NCBI GenBank assembly: GCA_910586705.1
Contig: CAJUJK010000017.1
Coordinates: forward strand, 1-64,000
Source of the DNA: an uncultured Lachnospiraceae bacterium
GTDB lineage: Bacteria; Bacillota; Clostridia; Lachnospirales; Lachnospiraceae
Length of the DNA: 64,000 bases
Direction of reading: 5' to 3'
The notes below the pieces were generated by a model. It did not search any database. It saw only the letters and a program-made list of their open reading frames with translations, and was not told the origin of the DNA. Both the position numbers and the translations under genes were made by a program. Of this stretch, positions 17,340 through 24,206 are shown piece after piece; within the stretch, counting starts at the first letter, position 1, and the number at the start of each line of letters is the position of its first letter.

Positions 17340-18326
17340 GTGAATGACAGAGCTGTCAGTTTATTAGAGCATTATGACATAGAAGTGCGGCGTACATGGA
17401 AAGGCCGCGGGGCAATTTTATGCGATTCAGACCGGGGTCTGCTAATTATGAAAGAATACAGCGGTCCTGCGGAGAAGGTCGGTTTTCAGGAATATCTGCT
17501 GAATCATATCCGGGAGAGCGGCACTGTGCGGGCAGAGACGATTCTGCGGACGAAGGAAGATGAACTGCTTGTACGGGATCAGGACAGGACGGCGTATGTC
17601 GTAAAGACCTACTGCGAGGGCAGGGAGTGCGATCACAGGAATCCGCAGGAATGTCGCCATGCGGTGGATACGCTGGCGCGTCTTCACGGGGTCTGTGACC
17701 TTTCCGGCTGTGAAATTCTCGAGGAACAGCCTGTTTTTCATATGGGAAACGAATATGAAAAACATAACCGCGAGCTGAAAAAGGTGCGGAAATTTTTGCG
17801 GGAAAAGAGCCAGAAAACCGATTTTGAGATTTATCTGATGAAACATTATGATTATTTTATGGATATTGCCTTGCAAATTACGGGGGAATTGAGTTATTAT
17901 GCCTATGAGGAGGATTCTCTTTCGTTCTCCGTTGTGTGCCATGGCGATTACCAGTACCATAATATCATACAGACCGAAGGGGGAAGTGTACTCGTCAATT
18001 TCGAGAAATGTATAAGGGACTACCCGGTTCGGGATCTGTATCTGTTTATGCGTAAGCTCTTGGAAAAAAATAACTGGTCGCAGACACTTGGTGATATGCT
18101 GCTTTCGGGGTATAATGATGTAAGACCTTTGAGCGAACAGGATTGCAGGCAGTTGTATTTTCGCTTTGCCTACCCGGAAAAGTTCTGGAAGATCGTGAAC
18201 TTTTATTATAACAGCGGCAAAGCATGGATTCCCGGGCGGAATATGGAAAAGACAGAAAAATTATTTGCGCAGGAGAGGGAAAAACAGCTCTTTTTAAAGA
18301 GTGCGTTTCCGTCCTGTATGCCATAA
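17340..18326 (+). CDS. CotS-family spore coat kinase-like protein
   Basis: A 328-residue protein with an aminoglycoside-phosphotransferase/choline-kinase fold, of the group annotated as CotS/YsxE/YutH spore coat proteins. The N-lobe has GAILCDSDRGLLIMKEY. The catalytic loop is VVCHGDYQYHNII, followed by LVNFEKC where kinases have the metal-binding Asp. That position reads Asn-Phe-Glu rather than D-x-D, so activity may be altered. The start is GTG at 17340. It is followed after 31 nt by a lipoprotein gene. Confidence 0.75.
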   Translation: MNDRAVSLLEHYDIEVRRTWKGRGAILCDSDRGLLIMKEYSGPAEKVGFQEYLLNHIRESGTVRAETILRTKEDELLVRDQDRTAYVVKTYCEGRECDHRNPQECRHAVDTLARLHGVCDLSGCEILEEQPVFHMGNEYEKHNRELKKVRKFLREKSQKTDFEIYLMKHYDYFMDIALQITGELSYYAYEEDSLSFSVVCHGDYQYHNIIQTEGGSVLVNFEKCIRDYPVRDLYLFMRKLLEKNNWSQTLGDMLLSGYNDVRPLSEQDCRQLYFRFAYPEKFWKIVNFYYNSGKAWIPGRNMEKTEKLFAQEREKQLFLKSAFPSCMP

Positions 18327-18357
18327 CAAAGCAATGAATGCGGAAATGGAGTAGAAA

Positions 18358-20676
18358 ATGATTAGGATGCACAGAAGATTTTCCAGTGCTGTTACCATGC
18401 TGATGCTGACGGCGCTTATCCTGACAGGATGCACGTCGGAGGCGAGCAACATAGGAAAGGCACAGGATAAAAACGGGGAGCCGGATGTGGTGGACACAGG
18501 TTTTACGCTTTCCACAGTGGGAAGCTATGATTCCGCGGATACGGCGGTTGTCCTTGCCACGGATCCGGATAACAAGGCGGTGTCCTTTATCAATATGGAT
18601 ACGGGGAAACAGTATACCCTCTATTATGACGGAACGACTAACGTGACGGATAAGTACGACGGTCCCATGACGATTTCCCAGATCAAAGCGGGAGATGTGG
18701 TGGACATCACTTTTTTAAAGGGCAGAAAGAAACTTGCCGGCATCAAGCGTTCCCCAGAAGCGTGGGTGTACGACGAAGTCCGCAATTATGATCTGGCGGG
18801 CACGAACAGGTCGGCAAGTATCGGCTCACAGATGTATTCTCTGCCGGAAAGCGTGGTTGTCCTGTCGGAGGGACGCCGCGTGGAGGCGGGTGAAGTGGTG
18901 TCGCAGGACGTGGTCACGATCTCCGGCATCAGCCATAAAATTTACAGCGTGAACGTAGACCGCGGACACGGGTATCTGCGTCTGAAAAATGACCAGCCCC
19001 TTCTCGGCGGCTGGATAGAAGTGGGCAACAGCGTGATCCGCCAGATTACGGAGGACATGCTGCTCACGGTGCCCGAGGGAAGTTATCAGGTAGTGCTCAC
19101 CAACAACAATGTGGGCTGCGTGAAGGAGATAACGGTTGAGCGCGGCAAGGAAGTGGTGCTTGATGTGGGTGATCTGGAAGTTGCGGAGGACGCTGTCGGA
19201 AAGATTCTCTTTACGGTGGAGCCGGAGGGCGCGCTAGTCAGCGTGGACGGCAGACTTGTGGATATCAGCAAGCCTGTGGAACTGGAGTACGGTATTCACC
19301 AGATACAGGCGGAGGCAAGCGGTTACGATACGCTGACCAAACACATTCAGGTAGGTTCGGAGTATGCCACGATTTCCTTTAAGCTGGAGGAAAGCCGCAA
19401 GAATGACGCCAAAGATTCCGTCAGCGATAATTCAATTCCCGACAGGATACCATGGAAGGATACCATGGATTCTGTCAAAGAAAATAACCCTAAAAAAGAC
19501 AGCATCAGCGAAAATGAGCTCAGTGTCAGCGAAAATGCACTAGGCACATCCAATCAGTATAAAGTGTACGTGGATTCGCCAAAAGGCGTGGAGGTCTATC
19601 TGGATGGCAACTATGTAGGGCTTTCGCCTGTCAGATTCACAAAAACGGCGGGCAGGCATGAGATCACGCTGAAAAAGAGCGGTTACAAGACAAAGACCTA
19701 CACGATCTATCTGGAAAATACCAGAAAAGACGAAACCTATTCCTTCTCCGCACTGGAAAAGGAAAATTCCGGCAACAATGGCGGAAACAACGGGGATAAG
19801 GATAATCCCAGTGGCGGATCGACGGGGACGCCGCCGCTGCAGGAAGTTGAAGTTAATCCTGCTGCGGTTACCGTTGAAAAAGGACAGGAGGTAGCTTTTG
19901 AAGCGCGTGTAAACCTAAATGGCGAGGATCAAAGTGATGTCAGTGTTACATGGGGACTGGACGGACAGAAATCGGAGGGAACTAAGTTTAAGGGAGGGGA
20001 TGAACCTAGTACCTTGATAGTGGCTTCTGATGAATCCGCGGAGAGCCTTACGGTTACGGCTACATATATGGACAGCGAAACAGGACAGACGTTATCAGGG
20101 CAGGCGACGGTTACTGTTAAGAAAGAGGAAGAGAAAAATATTACTGTGGAAGTTACGGCAGATCCTGCGGAGATAACGGGAAACGGAACGATTACTTTTA
20201 CTGCTGTGGTGAAAGAGGGCGATGAAGAAAAGAAAGATGCAGCTGTTAAATGGACATCGGAATGGACATTGTCAGAACCGGCTAATAATACCGTTAAAAC
20301 TGAGGGTACTACGATGACATTATCGGTGGATTCTGTAGAAACGGATACCAAGTTTACCGCTACGGCTACAATAGATGGTAACGCGGAGAAGTCCGCATCT
20401 AAGACTGTTAAAATATATAAGCCTAAGAATTCGGATGAACAAGAACAGACCAATCCCGGTGGCGAGGAGAGTAAGAAAGACTTGGACAAGGGAGAAGGGG
20501 TTGAAGGTGACAATGCTGGAAGTGGCATTCAGACCGGCGCGGGCAATATAGACACGGAAGAAAGTGACGGGGCTGGGGAGGAAGATACAGAGAGCGGTCT
20601 GACCACAGAAAAAGTGGAGATAACCAAGGAGGCACACCCGATCAAAAAGTGGTTTTCTTCCTTATTTAAAAAGTAA
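18358..20676 (+). CDS. Lipoprotein with two PEGA domains and two Ig-like domains
   Basis: A 772-residue surface protein. The signal peptide ends in a lipobox (LILTGC, Cys25). Residues about 40-275 form an unknown N-terminal region rich in beta strands. PEGA domains lie at about 280-333 (VEPEGALVSVDGRLV) and 401-455 (SPKGVEVYLDGNYVGLSPV), joined by a Ser/Asn-rich linker with repeated SVSxN motifs. An Asn/Gly linker follows, then two bacterial Ig-like domains (about 497-590 and 594-685). The highly acidic tail ends with KKWFSSLFKK, a basic, aromatic end that might touch membrane or wall. Neighbours suggest a link to sporulation or the envelope, but no function can be named. Confidence 0.8.
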   Translation: MIRMHRRFSSAVTMLMLTALILTGCTSEASNIGKAQDKNGEPDVVDTGFTLSTVGSYDSADTAVVLATDPDNKAVSFINMDTGKQYTLYYDGTTNVTDKYDGPMTISQIKAGDVVDITFLKGRKKLAGIKRSPEAWVYDEVRNYDLAGTNRSASIGSQMYSLPESVVVLSEGRRVEAGEVVSQDVVTISGISHKIYSVNVDRGHGYLRLKNDQPLLGGWIEVGNSVIRQITEDMLLTVPEGSYQVVLTNNNVGCVKEITVERGKEVVLDVGDLEVAEDAVGKILFTVEPEGALVSVDGRLVDISKPVELEYGIHQIQAEASGYDTLTKHIQVGSEYATISFKLEESRKNDAKDSVSDNSIPDRIPWKDTMDSVKENNPKKDSISENELSVSENALGTSNQYKVYVDSPKGVEVYLDGNYVGLSPVRFTKTAGRHEITLKKSGYKTKTYTIYLENTRKDETYSFSALEKENSGNNGGNNGDKDNPSGGSTGTPPLQEVEVNPAAVTVEKGQEVAFEARVNLNGEDQSDVSVTWGLDGQKSEGTKFKGGDEPSTLIVASDESAESLTVTATYMDSETGQTLSGQATVTVKKEEEKNITVEVTADPAEITGNGTITFTAVVKEGDEEKKDAAVKWTSEWTLSEPANNTVKTEGTTMTLSVDSVETDTKFTATATIDGNAEKSASKTVKIYKPKNSDEQEQTNPGGEESKKDLDKGEGVEGDNAGSGIQTGAGNIDTEESDGAGEEDTESGLTTEKVEITKEAHPIKKWFSSLFKK

Positions 20677-20708
20677 AAACGGAGCACACATACAAAGTGA
20701 AAGCAGAT

Positions 20709-20743
20709 TGCGCCCGATGGGGATATATATCCTTAGTCGGGCG
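20709..20743 (+). terminator. Hairpin after the PEGA lipoprotein gene
   Basis: GCGCCCGA pairs with TCGGGCGC. The tail is AT-rich but has no pure T-run, so it is a weak terminator candidate. Confidence 0.5.
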
Positions 20744-20805
20744 CTGATTATATATTATGGGGATAATTTCATTTCAATTTGTAATGATATTGTAATGAAA
20801 AGTAA

Positions 20806-20834
20806 TTGCGCTTTTTATTGTATCCGTATATAAT
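20806..20834 (+). promoter_or_regulatory. Promoter of the relB-like antitoxin gene
   Basis: TTGCGC (20806-20811) and TATAAT (20829-20834) with a 17-bp spacer. Just upstream, TGTAATGA occurs twice (about 20780-20800), a possible antitoxin binding site. Confidence 0.6.
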
Positions 20835-20864
20835 TAATTTAGCAAACAGAAAGGGGCGTTAAAT

Positions 20865-21134
20865 ATGGCACAGGCGGTAAATGTAAATTTTCGCATGGAT
20901 GCAGATTTAAAAAAAAGTATGGAACAGACGTGTTCAGAATTAGGAATGTCAATGACGACAGCCTTTACTATTTTTGCAAAAAAAGTAAGTCGTGAAAAAC
21001 GGATCCCTTTTGATGTCAGTGTAGATCCGTTTTATTCTGAAAGCAATATGCGTTATTTAGAGGAAATTGCTCAGGATGTTGCGCAAGGGAAGGCACATTT
21101 TGAGGAGCACGAACTTACGGAGGTGGAAGATTAA
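20865..21134 (+). CDS. RelB/DinJ family antitoxin
   Basis: An 89-residue antitoxin with the ribbon-helix-helix start NVNFRMDADLKKSMEQTCSE and then LGMSMTTAFTIFAKKVSRE, the RelB/DinJ signature. The C-terminal part (about 60-89) should wrap the toxin. The reading frame is complete and has a good promoter and AAAGGGG ribosome site. The toxin frame overlaps its stop (TAATG) but is truncated, so this is now an orphan antitoxin. It may still bind its own promoter or protect against related toxins. Confidence 0.88.
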   Translation: MAQAVNVNFRMDADLKKSMEQTCSELGMSMTTAFTIFAKKVSREKRIPFDVSVDPFYSESNMRYLEEIAQDVAQGKAHFEEHELTEVED

Positions 21135-21265
21135 TGCGGCTGCTGTGGGAAGACAGAGCCTGGGATGATTATCTTTACTGGCAGACACAGGACAAAAAAA
21201 CATTAAAACGGATTAATATATTAATTATATGTTATTTCATGCCGGGGGCATTATTTATAGTATAG
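21134..21265 (+). pseudogene. Truncated YoeB/Txe toxin
   Basis: A 43-codon frame that starts in TAATG overlap with the antitoxin stop. Residues 1-31 read as the YoeB N-terminus (LLWEDRAWDDYLYWQTQDKK, then TLKRINILI). YoeB proteins are about 85 residues and need C-terminal Glu, Arg, His and Tyr catalytic residues. Here the match stops at about residue 31 and runs into unrelated AT-rich sequence, the promoter area of mazG. It should be inactive. A deletion joining the toxin start to the mazG upstream region is the simplest history. Confidence 0.85.
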
Positions 21266-21282
21266 TATAAGAAGGAGCACAC

Positions 21283-21996
21283 ATGTCAGAAAAACAGGAA
21301 AAACAATACACTTACGAAGAATTTCTGGGAATCATAGCGGCGCTTCGCAGCGAGAACGGCTGCCCATGGGATAAGGTGCAGACCCATGACAGCTTAAAAC
21401 CCTGCATGATGGAAGAGGCGGCGGAACTGCTCGCCTCTATCCGCATTTACAATAAGACTGGCAATCCCGAAAATATGATTGAGGAGCTGGGCGACGTGCT
21501 CCTGCAGGTTGTCATGCATGCACAGATTGCTTCTGAGGAGGGGCTGTTTACCATGGAGGATGTGGTAAACGAGGTCAGCCGTAAAATGGTGCGGCGCCAT
21601 CCTCATGTTTTTGGCACGGGCAATGCGGATACGCCCGACGAAGTGCTTGTGAACTGGGAAGAGATTAAGAAAGGGGAGAAGAAGGACAAGGACTGGGTGG
21701 AATCGCCCTTAAAGGATATTCCGAAAGAGCTTCCTTCTTTGACCAGAGCGGTCAAAGTTTTAAAGAAAATTGATAAGCACTATGAGAAGGGAAGCACATT
21801 TGAACAGGATACGACTATCATCTGTGAGCTGGCGGAGGCTTTGAAACATTGTGAGCCGCAGGAGGACAATAAGGAAACGGAGGCGCTTTTGTCGGAGCTG
21901 CTTCTGCGGATCAGCGACGTGGCAAGAATCACGAAAATCCCGCAGGAACAGGCTTTGGCGGACCGAATAGATGATTTAATTGATAAATACGAGTAA
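21283..21996 (+). CDS. mazG: Nucleoside triphosphate pyrophosphohydrolase MazG
   Basis: A 237-residue all-alpha NTP pyrophosphatase that hydrolyses (d)NTPs to monophosphates and clears damaged nucleotides. The MazG core is complete: GCPWDKVQTHDSLKPC, the EEAAEL metal-binding motif and EELGDVLLQVVMHA. It is in the place of yabN before yabO in Bacillus, but without the tetrapyrrole-methylase N-terminal domain of YabN. It is the first gene of the conserved block that runs to ftsH, and ends at a terminator (22067-22095). Confidence 0.92.
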   Translation: MSEKQEKQYTYEEFLGIIAALRSENGCPWDKVQTHDSLKPCMMEEAAELLASIRIYNKTGNPENMIEELGDVLLQVVMHAQIASEEGLFTMEDVVNEVSRKMVRRHPHVFGTGNADTPDEVLVNWEEIKKGEKKDKDWVESPLKDIPKELPSLTRAVKVLKKIDKHYEKGSTFEQDTTIICELAEALKHCEPQEDNKETEALLSELLLRISDVARITKIPQEQALADRIDDLIDKYE

Positions 21997-22066
21997 ATAT
22001 TCTGACAATGGGGTATAATTTGATAAATATAGATGTAACAGTGGCTGGAGAATGTAGAGAAACCCG

Positions 22067-22095
22067 AAAAATGCCGTAAAAAAGGCATTTTTTTC
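22067..22095 (+). terminator. Intrinsic terminator of mazG
   Basis: AAAATGCC pairs with GGCATTTT around a 7-nt A-rich loop, with a T-run that merges into the hup promoter. Confidence 0.8.
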
Positions 22096-22124
22096 TTGAC
22101 ATGCCGGGTAAAAGCAGATATAAA
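22096..22124 (+). promoter_or_regulatory. Promoter of the HU gene
   Basis: A near-consensus promoter: TTGACA (22096-22101), 17-bp spacer, TATAAA (22119-22124). It begins right after the mazG terminator and fits the high expression expected for HU. Confidence 0.8.
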
Positions 22125-22193
22125 TATGTATAGACGGTTTCCGAGCGGGACCAGAAAATAATACGATAACTCATTTTAAGAGGAGGAGTTCAA

Positions 22194-22469
22194 ATGAACA
22201 AAACAGAGTTAGTTGCAGCAATGGCTGATCAGGCAGGCTTATCTAAGAAAGATGCAGAAAAGGCTTTAAAGGCATTCACGGATGTGGTTGCTGACGAGTT
22301 GAAGAAGGATGGTAAGGTGCAGTTAGTTGGTTTTGGTACCTTTGAAGTTTCCAAGAGAGCTGCAAGAGAAGGCAGAAATCCTCAGAGTGGTGCTGTTATG
22401 AAGATCGCTGCATCCAAGGCTCCTAAGTTTAAGGCTGGTAAGGCTTTAAAGGATATGCTTAACGCGTAA
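22194..22469 (+). CDS. hup: DNA-binding protein HU
   Basis: A 91-residue nucleoid protein of the HU/IHF family, normal length. It has MNKTELVAAMADQAGLSKKD at the start, then the conserved GFGTFEV and the DNA-binding arm AAREGRNPQSG with the intercalating proline. It homodimerises, bends DNA and shapes the chromosome. It has its own strong promoter and terminator. Codon use is strongly biased to a few codons (AAG, GCT, TTA), unlike most neighbours, as expected for a very highly expressed gene. Confidence 0.96.
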   Translation: MNKTELVAAMADQAGLSKKDAEKALKAFTDVVADELKKDGKVQLVGFGTFEVSKRAAREGRNPQSGAVMKIAASKAPKFKAGKALKDMLNA

Positions 22470-22490
22470 TTGAATTTTTCGGAGACAGAT

Positions 22491-22522
22491 AAGACCTGTA
22501 TGCACGGCATACGGGTCTTTTC
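22491..22522 (+). terminator. Intrinsic terminator of hup
   Basis: AAGACCTGTATGC pairs with GCATACGGGTCTT (one G-U pair), with a 3-nt loop and TTTT. It is followed after a few bases by the CAGAGTCAG box at 22532. Confidence 0.85.
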
Positions 22523-22531
22523 CGCGTATAA

Positions 22532-22543
22532 GCAGAGTCAGAA
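22532..22543 (+). repeat. Post-terminator box GCAGAGTCAGAA, copy 1
   Basis: GCAGAGTCAGAA lies 10 nt after the hup terminator T-run and upstream of rqcP. The same box occurs after terminators at 45591 and 50040. Confidence 0.5.
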
Positions 22544-22580
22544 AGCAGCATAAACAGGATGAAACAAAGGGGAGGATAAC

Positions 22581-22823
22581 ATGCGACTGGACAAATATTT
22601 AAAAGTTTCAAGGCTGATCAAGCGCCGCACAGTGGCGAACGAGGCATGTGACGCGGGCAGGGTACTCATTAATGACAGACCCGCCAAGGCATCCGCCAAC
22701 GTGAAGGCGGGGGATGTGATCACGATACAGTTCGGCAACAAGGAGGTAAAGGTGGAAGTTCTCGACGTGCAGGAGACGGTGCGCAAGGAGGAGGCGAAAG
22801 AGCTTTTCCGTTATCTCCAGTAA
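22581..22823 (+). CDS. rqcP: S4-domain RNA-binding protein RqcP (YabO / Hsp15-like)
   Basis: An 80-residue protein that is almost entirely one S4 RNA-binding domain (MRLDKYLKVSRLIKRRTVAN, then GRVLINDRPAKASANVKAGD). In Firmicutes this gene between mazG/yabN and yabP encodes RqcP, which helps add poly-alanine tails to nascent chains on stalled 50S subunits (ribosome quality control) with RqcH. RqcH is not in this window. The start follows GGGGAGG. Confidence 0.9.
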   Translation: MRLDKYLKVSRLIKRRTVANEACDAGRVLINDRPAKASANVKAGDVITIQFGNKEVKVEVLDVQETVRKEEAKELFRYLQ

Positions 22824-22913
22824 CCATGAAGCCGGAGGCTGAATAGTTGCATATTTTCGGAAAACCAGACATACACTGAACCAGTACCATAATTATGGTA
22901 TAGGAGGGCGTGT

Positions 22914-23204
22914 ATGGAAGATCTGAACAACGGCGGTAAGAGGCCGCATAAGCTGATGCTGACAGGCAGAAGAACCTGTGCATTGACAGGCGTAAACGAT
23001 GTGCTTTCCTTTGATGTGAATGAGATTTTGCTGGAGACAGAGCAGGGTATGCTGATGATACGGGGCGGCGAACTGCATGTCAGCAGGCTTTCTCTGGATA
23101 AAGGTGAAGTGGATATTGACGGACGGATAGACAGTTTTACTTACTCGGAGACCGCGGGGTACGGAGCAAAAGGGGAGTCCCTGCTGGCGAGACTTTTTAA
23201 GTGA
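22914..23204 (+). CDS. yabP: Sporulation protein YabP
   Basis: A 96-residue YabP-family protein: HKLMLTGRRTCALTGVNDVL, then SFDVNEILLETEQGMLMIRG and LHVSRLSLDKGEVDIDG. The family is needed for spore cortex formation under mother-cell control in Bacillus. It is followed by yabQ after 22 nt, the standard arrangement, so the two form an operon. No membrane segment is present. Confidence 0.92.
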   Translation: MEDLNNGGKRPHKLMLTGRRTCALTGVNDVLSFDVNEILLETEQGMLMIRGGELHVSRLSLDKGEVDIDGRIDSFTYSETAGYGAKGESLLARLFK

Positions 23205-23226
23205 CAATGCGGGAGATGGGTAAGAT

Positions 23227-23715
23227 ATGAGCCGGGAGATCGTGCAGGAGCTTACTTTTTTTACACACTCTGTCCTTATGGGGCTGGTCATTACCTTTGT
23301 TTATGACTGGATTCGTGTGCTCCGCAAGCTTTTCAGACACGGGACAGCGCTGATGTCGGCGGAAGACCTTTTATTCTGGCTCGCCTGCGGGATCGGCGTT
23401 TTCTATATGCTTTACAAGGAGAACGACGGGACGCTGAGGTGGTTTGCCGTGCTCGGCGCCGCAATCGGTATGTTCTTTTATAAAATCATTGTCCGGGACG
23501 CGTTTATAAATGTTATGTCAACGTGCCTGCACAAGATCATGTGGTTTGTTTTTCGCGTAATACAAATTGTGCTAAAACCCCTAAAACGCCTGTTTTATGC
23601 GGGGAAAACGTTTGTTCTTTACATGGGAAGAAAATTGAAAAAGTGTAAAGAATTTATTAAAAAACGGTTGACGGGTTTCATAAAAACCATTAGAATGGTT
23701 TTATGTAAACATTAA
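23227..23715 (+). CDS. yabQ: Spore cortex biosynthesis protein YabQ
   Basis: A 162-residue membrane protein with about four hydrophobic segments in the first 100 residues (FTHSVLMGLVITFVYDWIRV, then LLFWLACGIGVFYMLY and WFAVLGAAIGMFFY), followed by a basic, Lys-rich C-terminal tail. In Bacillus YabQ sits in the forespore outer membrane and is needed for cortex synthesis. It follows yabP and is 30 nt before the divIC start. Confidence 0.9.
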   Translation: MSREIVQELTFFTHSVLMGLVITFVYDWIRVLRKLFRHGTALMSAEDLLFWLACGIGVFYMLYKENDGTLRWFAVLGAAIGMFFYKIIVRDAFINVMSTCLHKIMWFVFRVIQIVLKPLKRLFYAGKTFVLYMGRKLKKCKEFIKKRLTGFIKTIRMVLCKH

Positions 23716-23745
23716 CAGGCGGTGGAGAGGGGTAAGTTTCTAGGC

Positions 23746-24051
23746 ATGGCAAGAAAAGCAGCATATCGGAAAAGACGTCAGAACAGGCTGGCCATGCTTT
23801 TAGTTACCACTGTAGTGTTAATGATGATGCTGGTGGTTACCTTTAAGAGTGTGGAGCTGCGGGAGAAGCGCCAGTTTTATATGGAAAAGGAAGAGGCGCT
23901 GCTTCAGGAAATAGAAGCGGAGGAGGCAAGGTCCGCGGAAATTGAAGAGTACGGAAAGTATACGCAGACTAAAAAGTTCGTCGAAGAGGTGGCGAAGGAG
24001 AAGCTGGGTCTGGTATATGAGGGTGAAATTATCTTTAAGGATGAAAAATAA
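23746..24051 (+). CDS. divIC: Septum formation initiator FtsB/DivIC
   Basis: A 101-residue bitopic protein: a short basic cytoplasmic start, one transmembrane helix (LAMLLVTTVVLMMMLVVTF), then a coiled coil (about 40-75; YMEKEEALLQEIEAEEARS) and a conserved end (VEEVAKEKLGLVYEGEIIF). DivIC/FtsB with FtsL regulates septal peptidoglycan synthesis. I prefer ATG at 23746; a GTG at 23722 in the same frame overlaps the likely GAGAGGGG ribosome site. The gene ends before a terminator (24070-24102). Confidence 0.88.
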   Translation: MARKAAYRKRRQNRLAMLLVTTVVLMMMLVVTFKSVELREKRQFYMEKEEALLQEIEAEEARSAEIEEYGKYTQTKKFVEEVAKEKLGLVYEGEIIFKDEK

Positions 24052-24069
24052 GGTAAATAACTTTAACGG

Positions 24070-24102
24070 CGAGTAGGGGAAATTTTCTCCTACTCGATTT
24101 TT
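24070..24102 (+). terminator. Intrinsic terminator after divIC
   Basis: CGAGTAGG pairs with CCTACTCG around an 11-nt loop, followed by ATTTTT. Confidence 0.8.
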
Positions 24103-24206
24103 GGAATAAAACACATCATCTTTTCATATATATGTGTAAGACGGGTTTTGCGGGCTTTTTCATCTGCCCGGAAAGAGAGTGTTGACGTATATGGAGGCGG
24201 TGTGTG

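Noticed and set aside
19929..20528. A 199-codon minus frame opposite the Ig-like domains
   Set aside because: It is an antisense shadow of a repetitive coding region, with Ser/Pro/Val-rich composition and no start signal.
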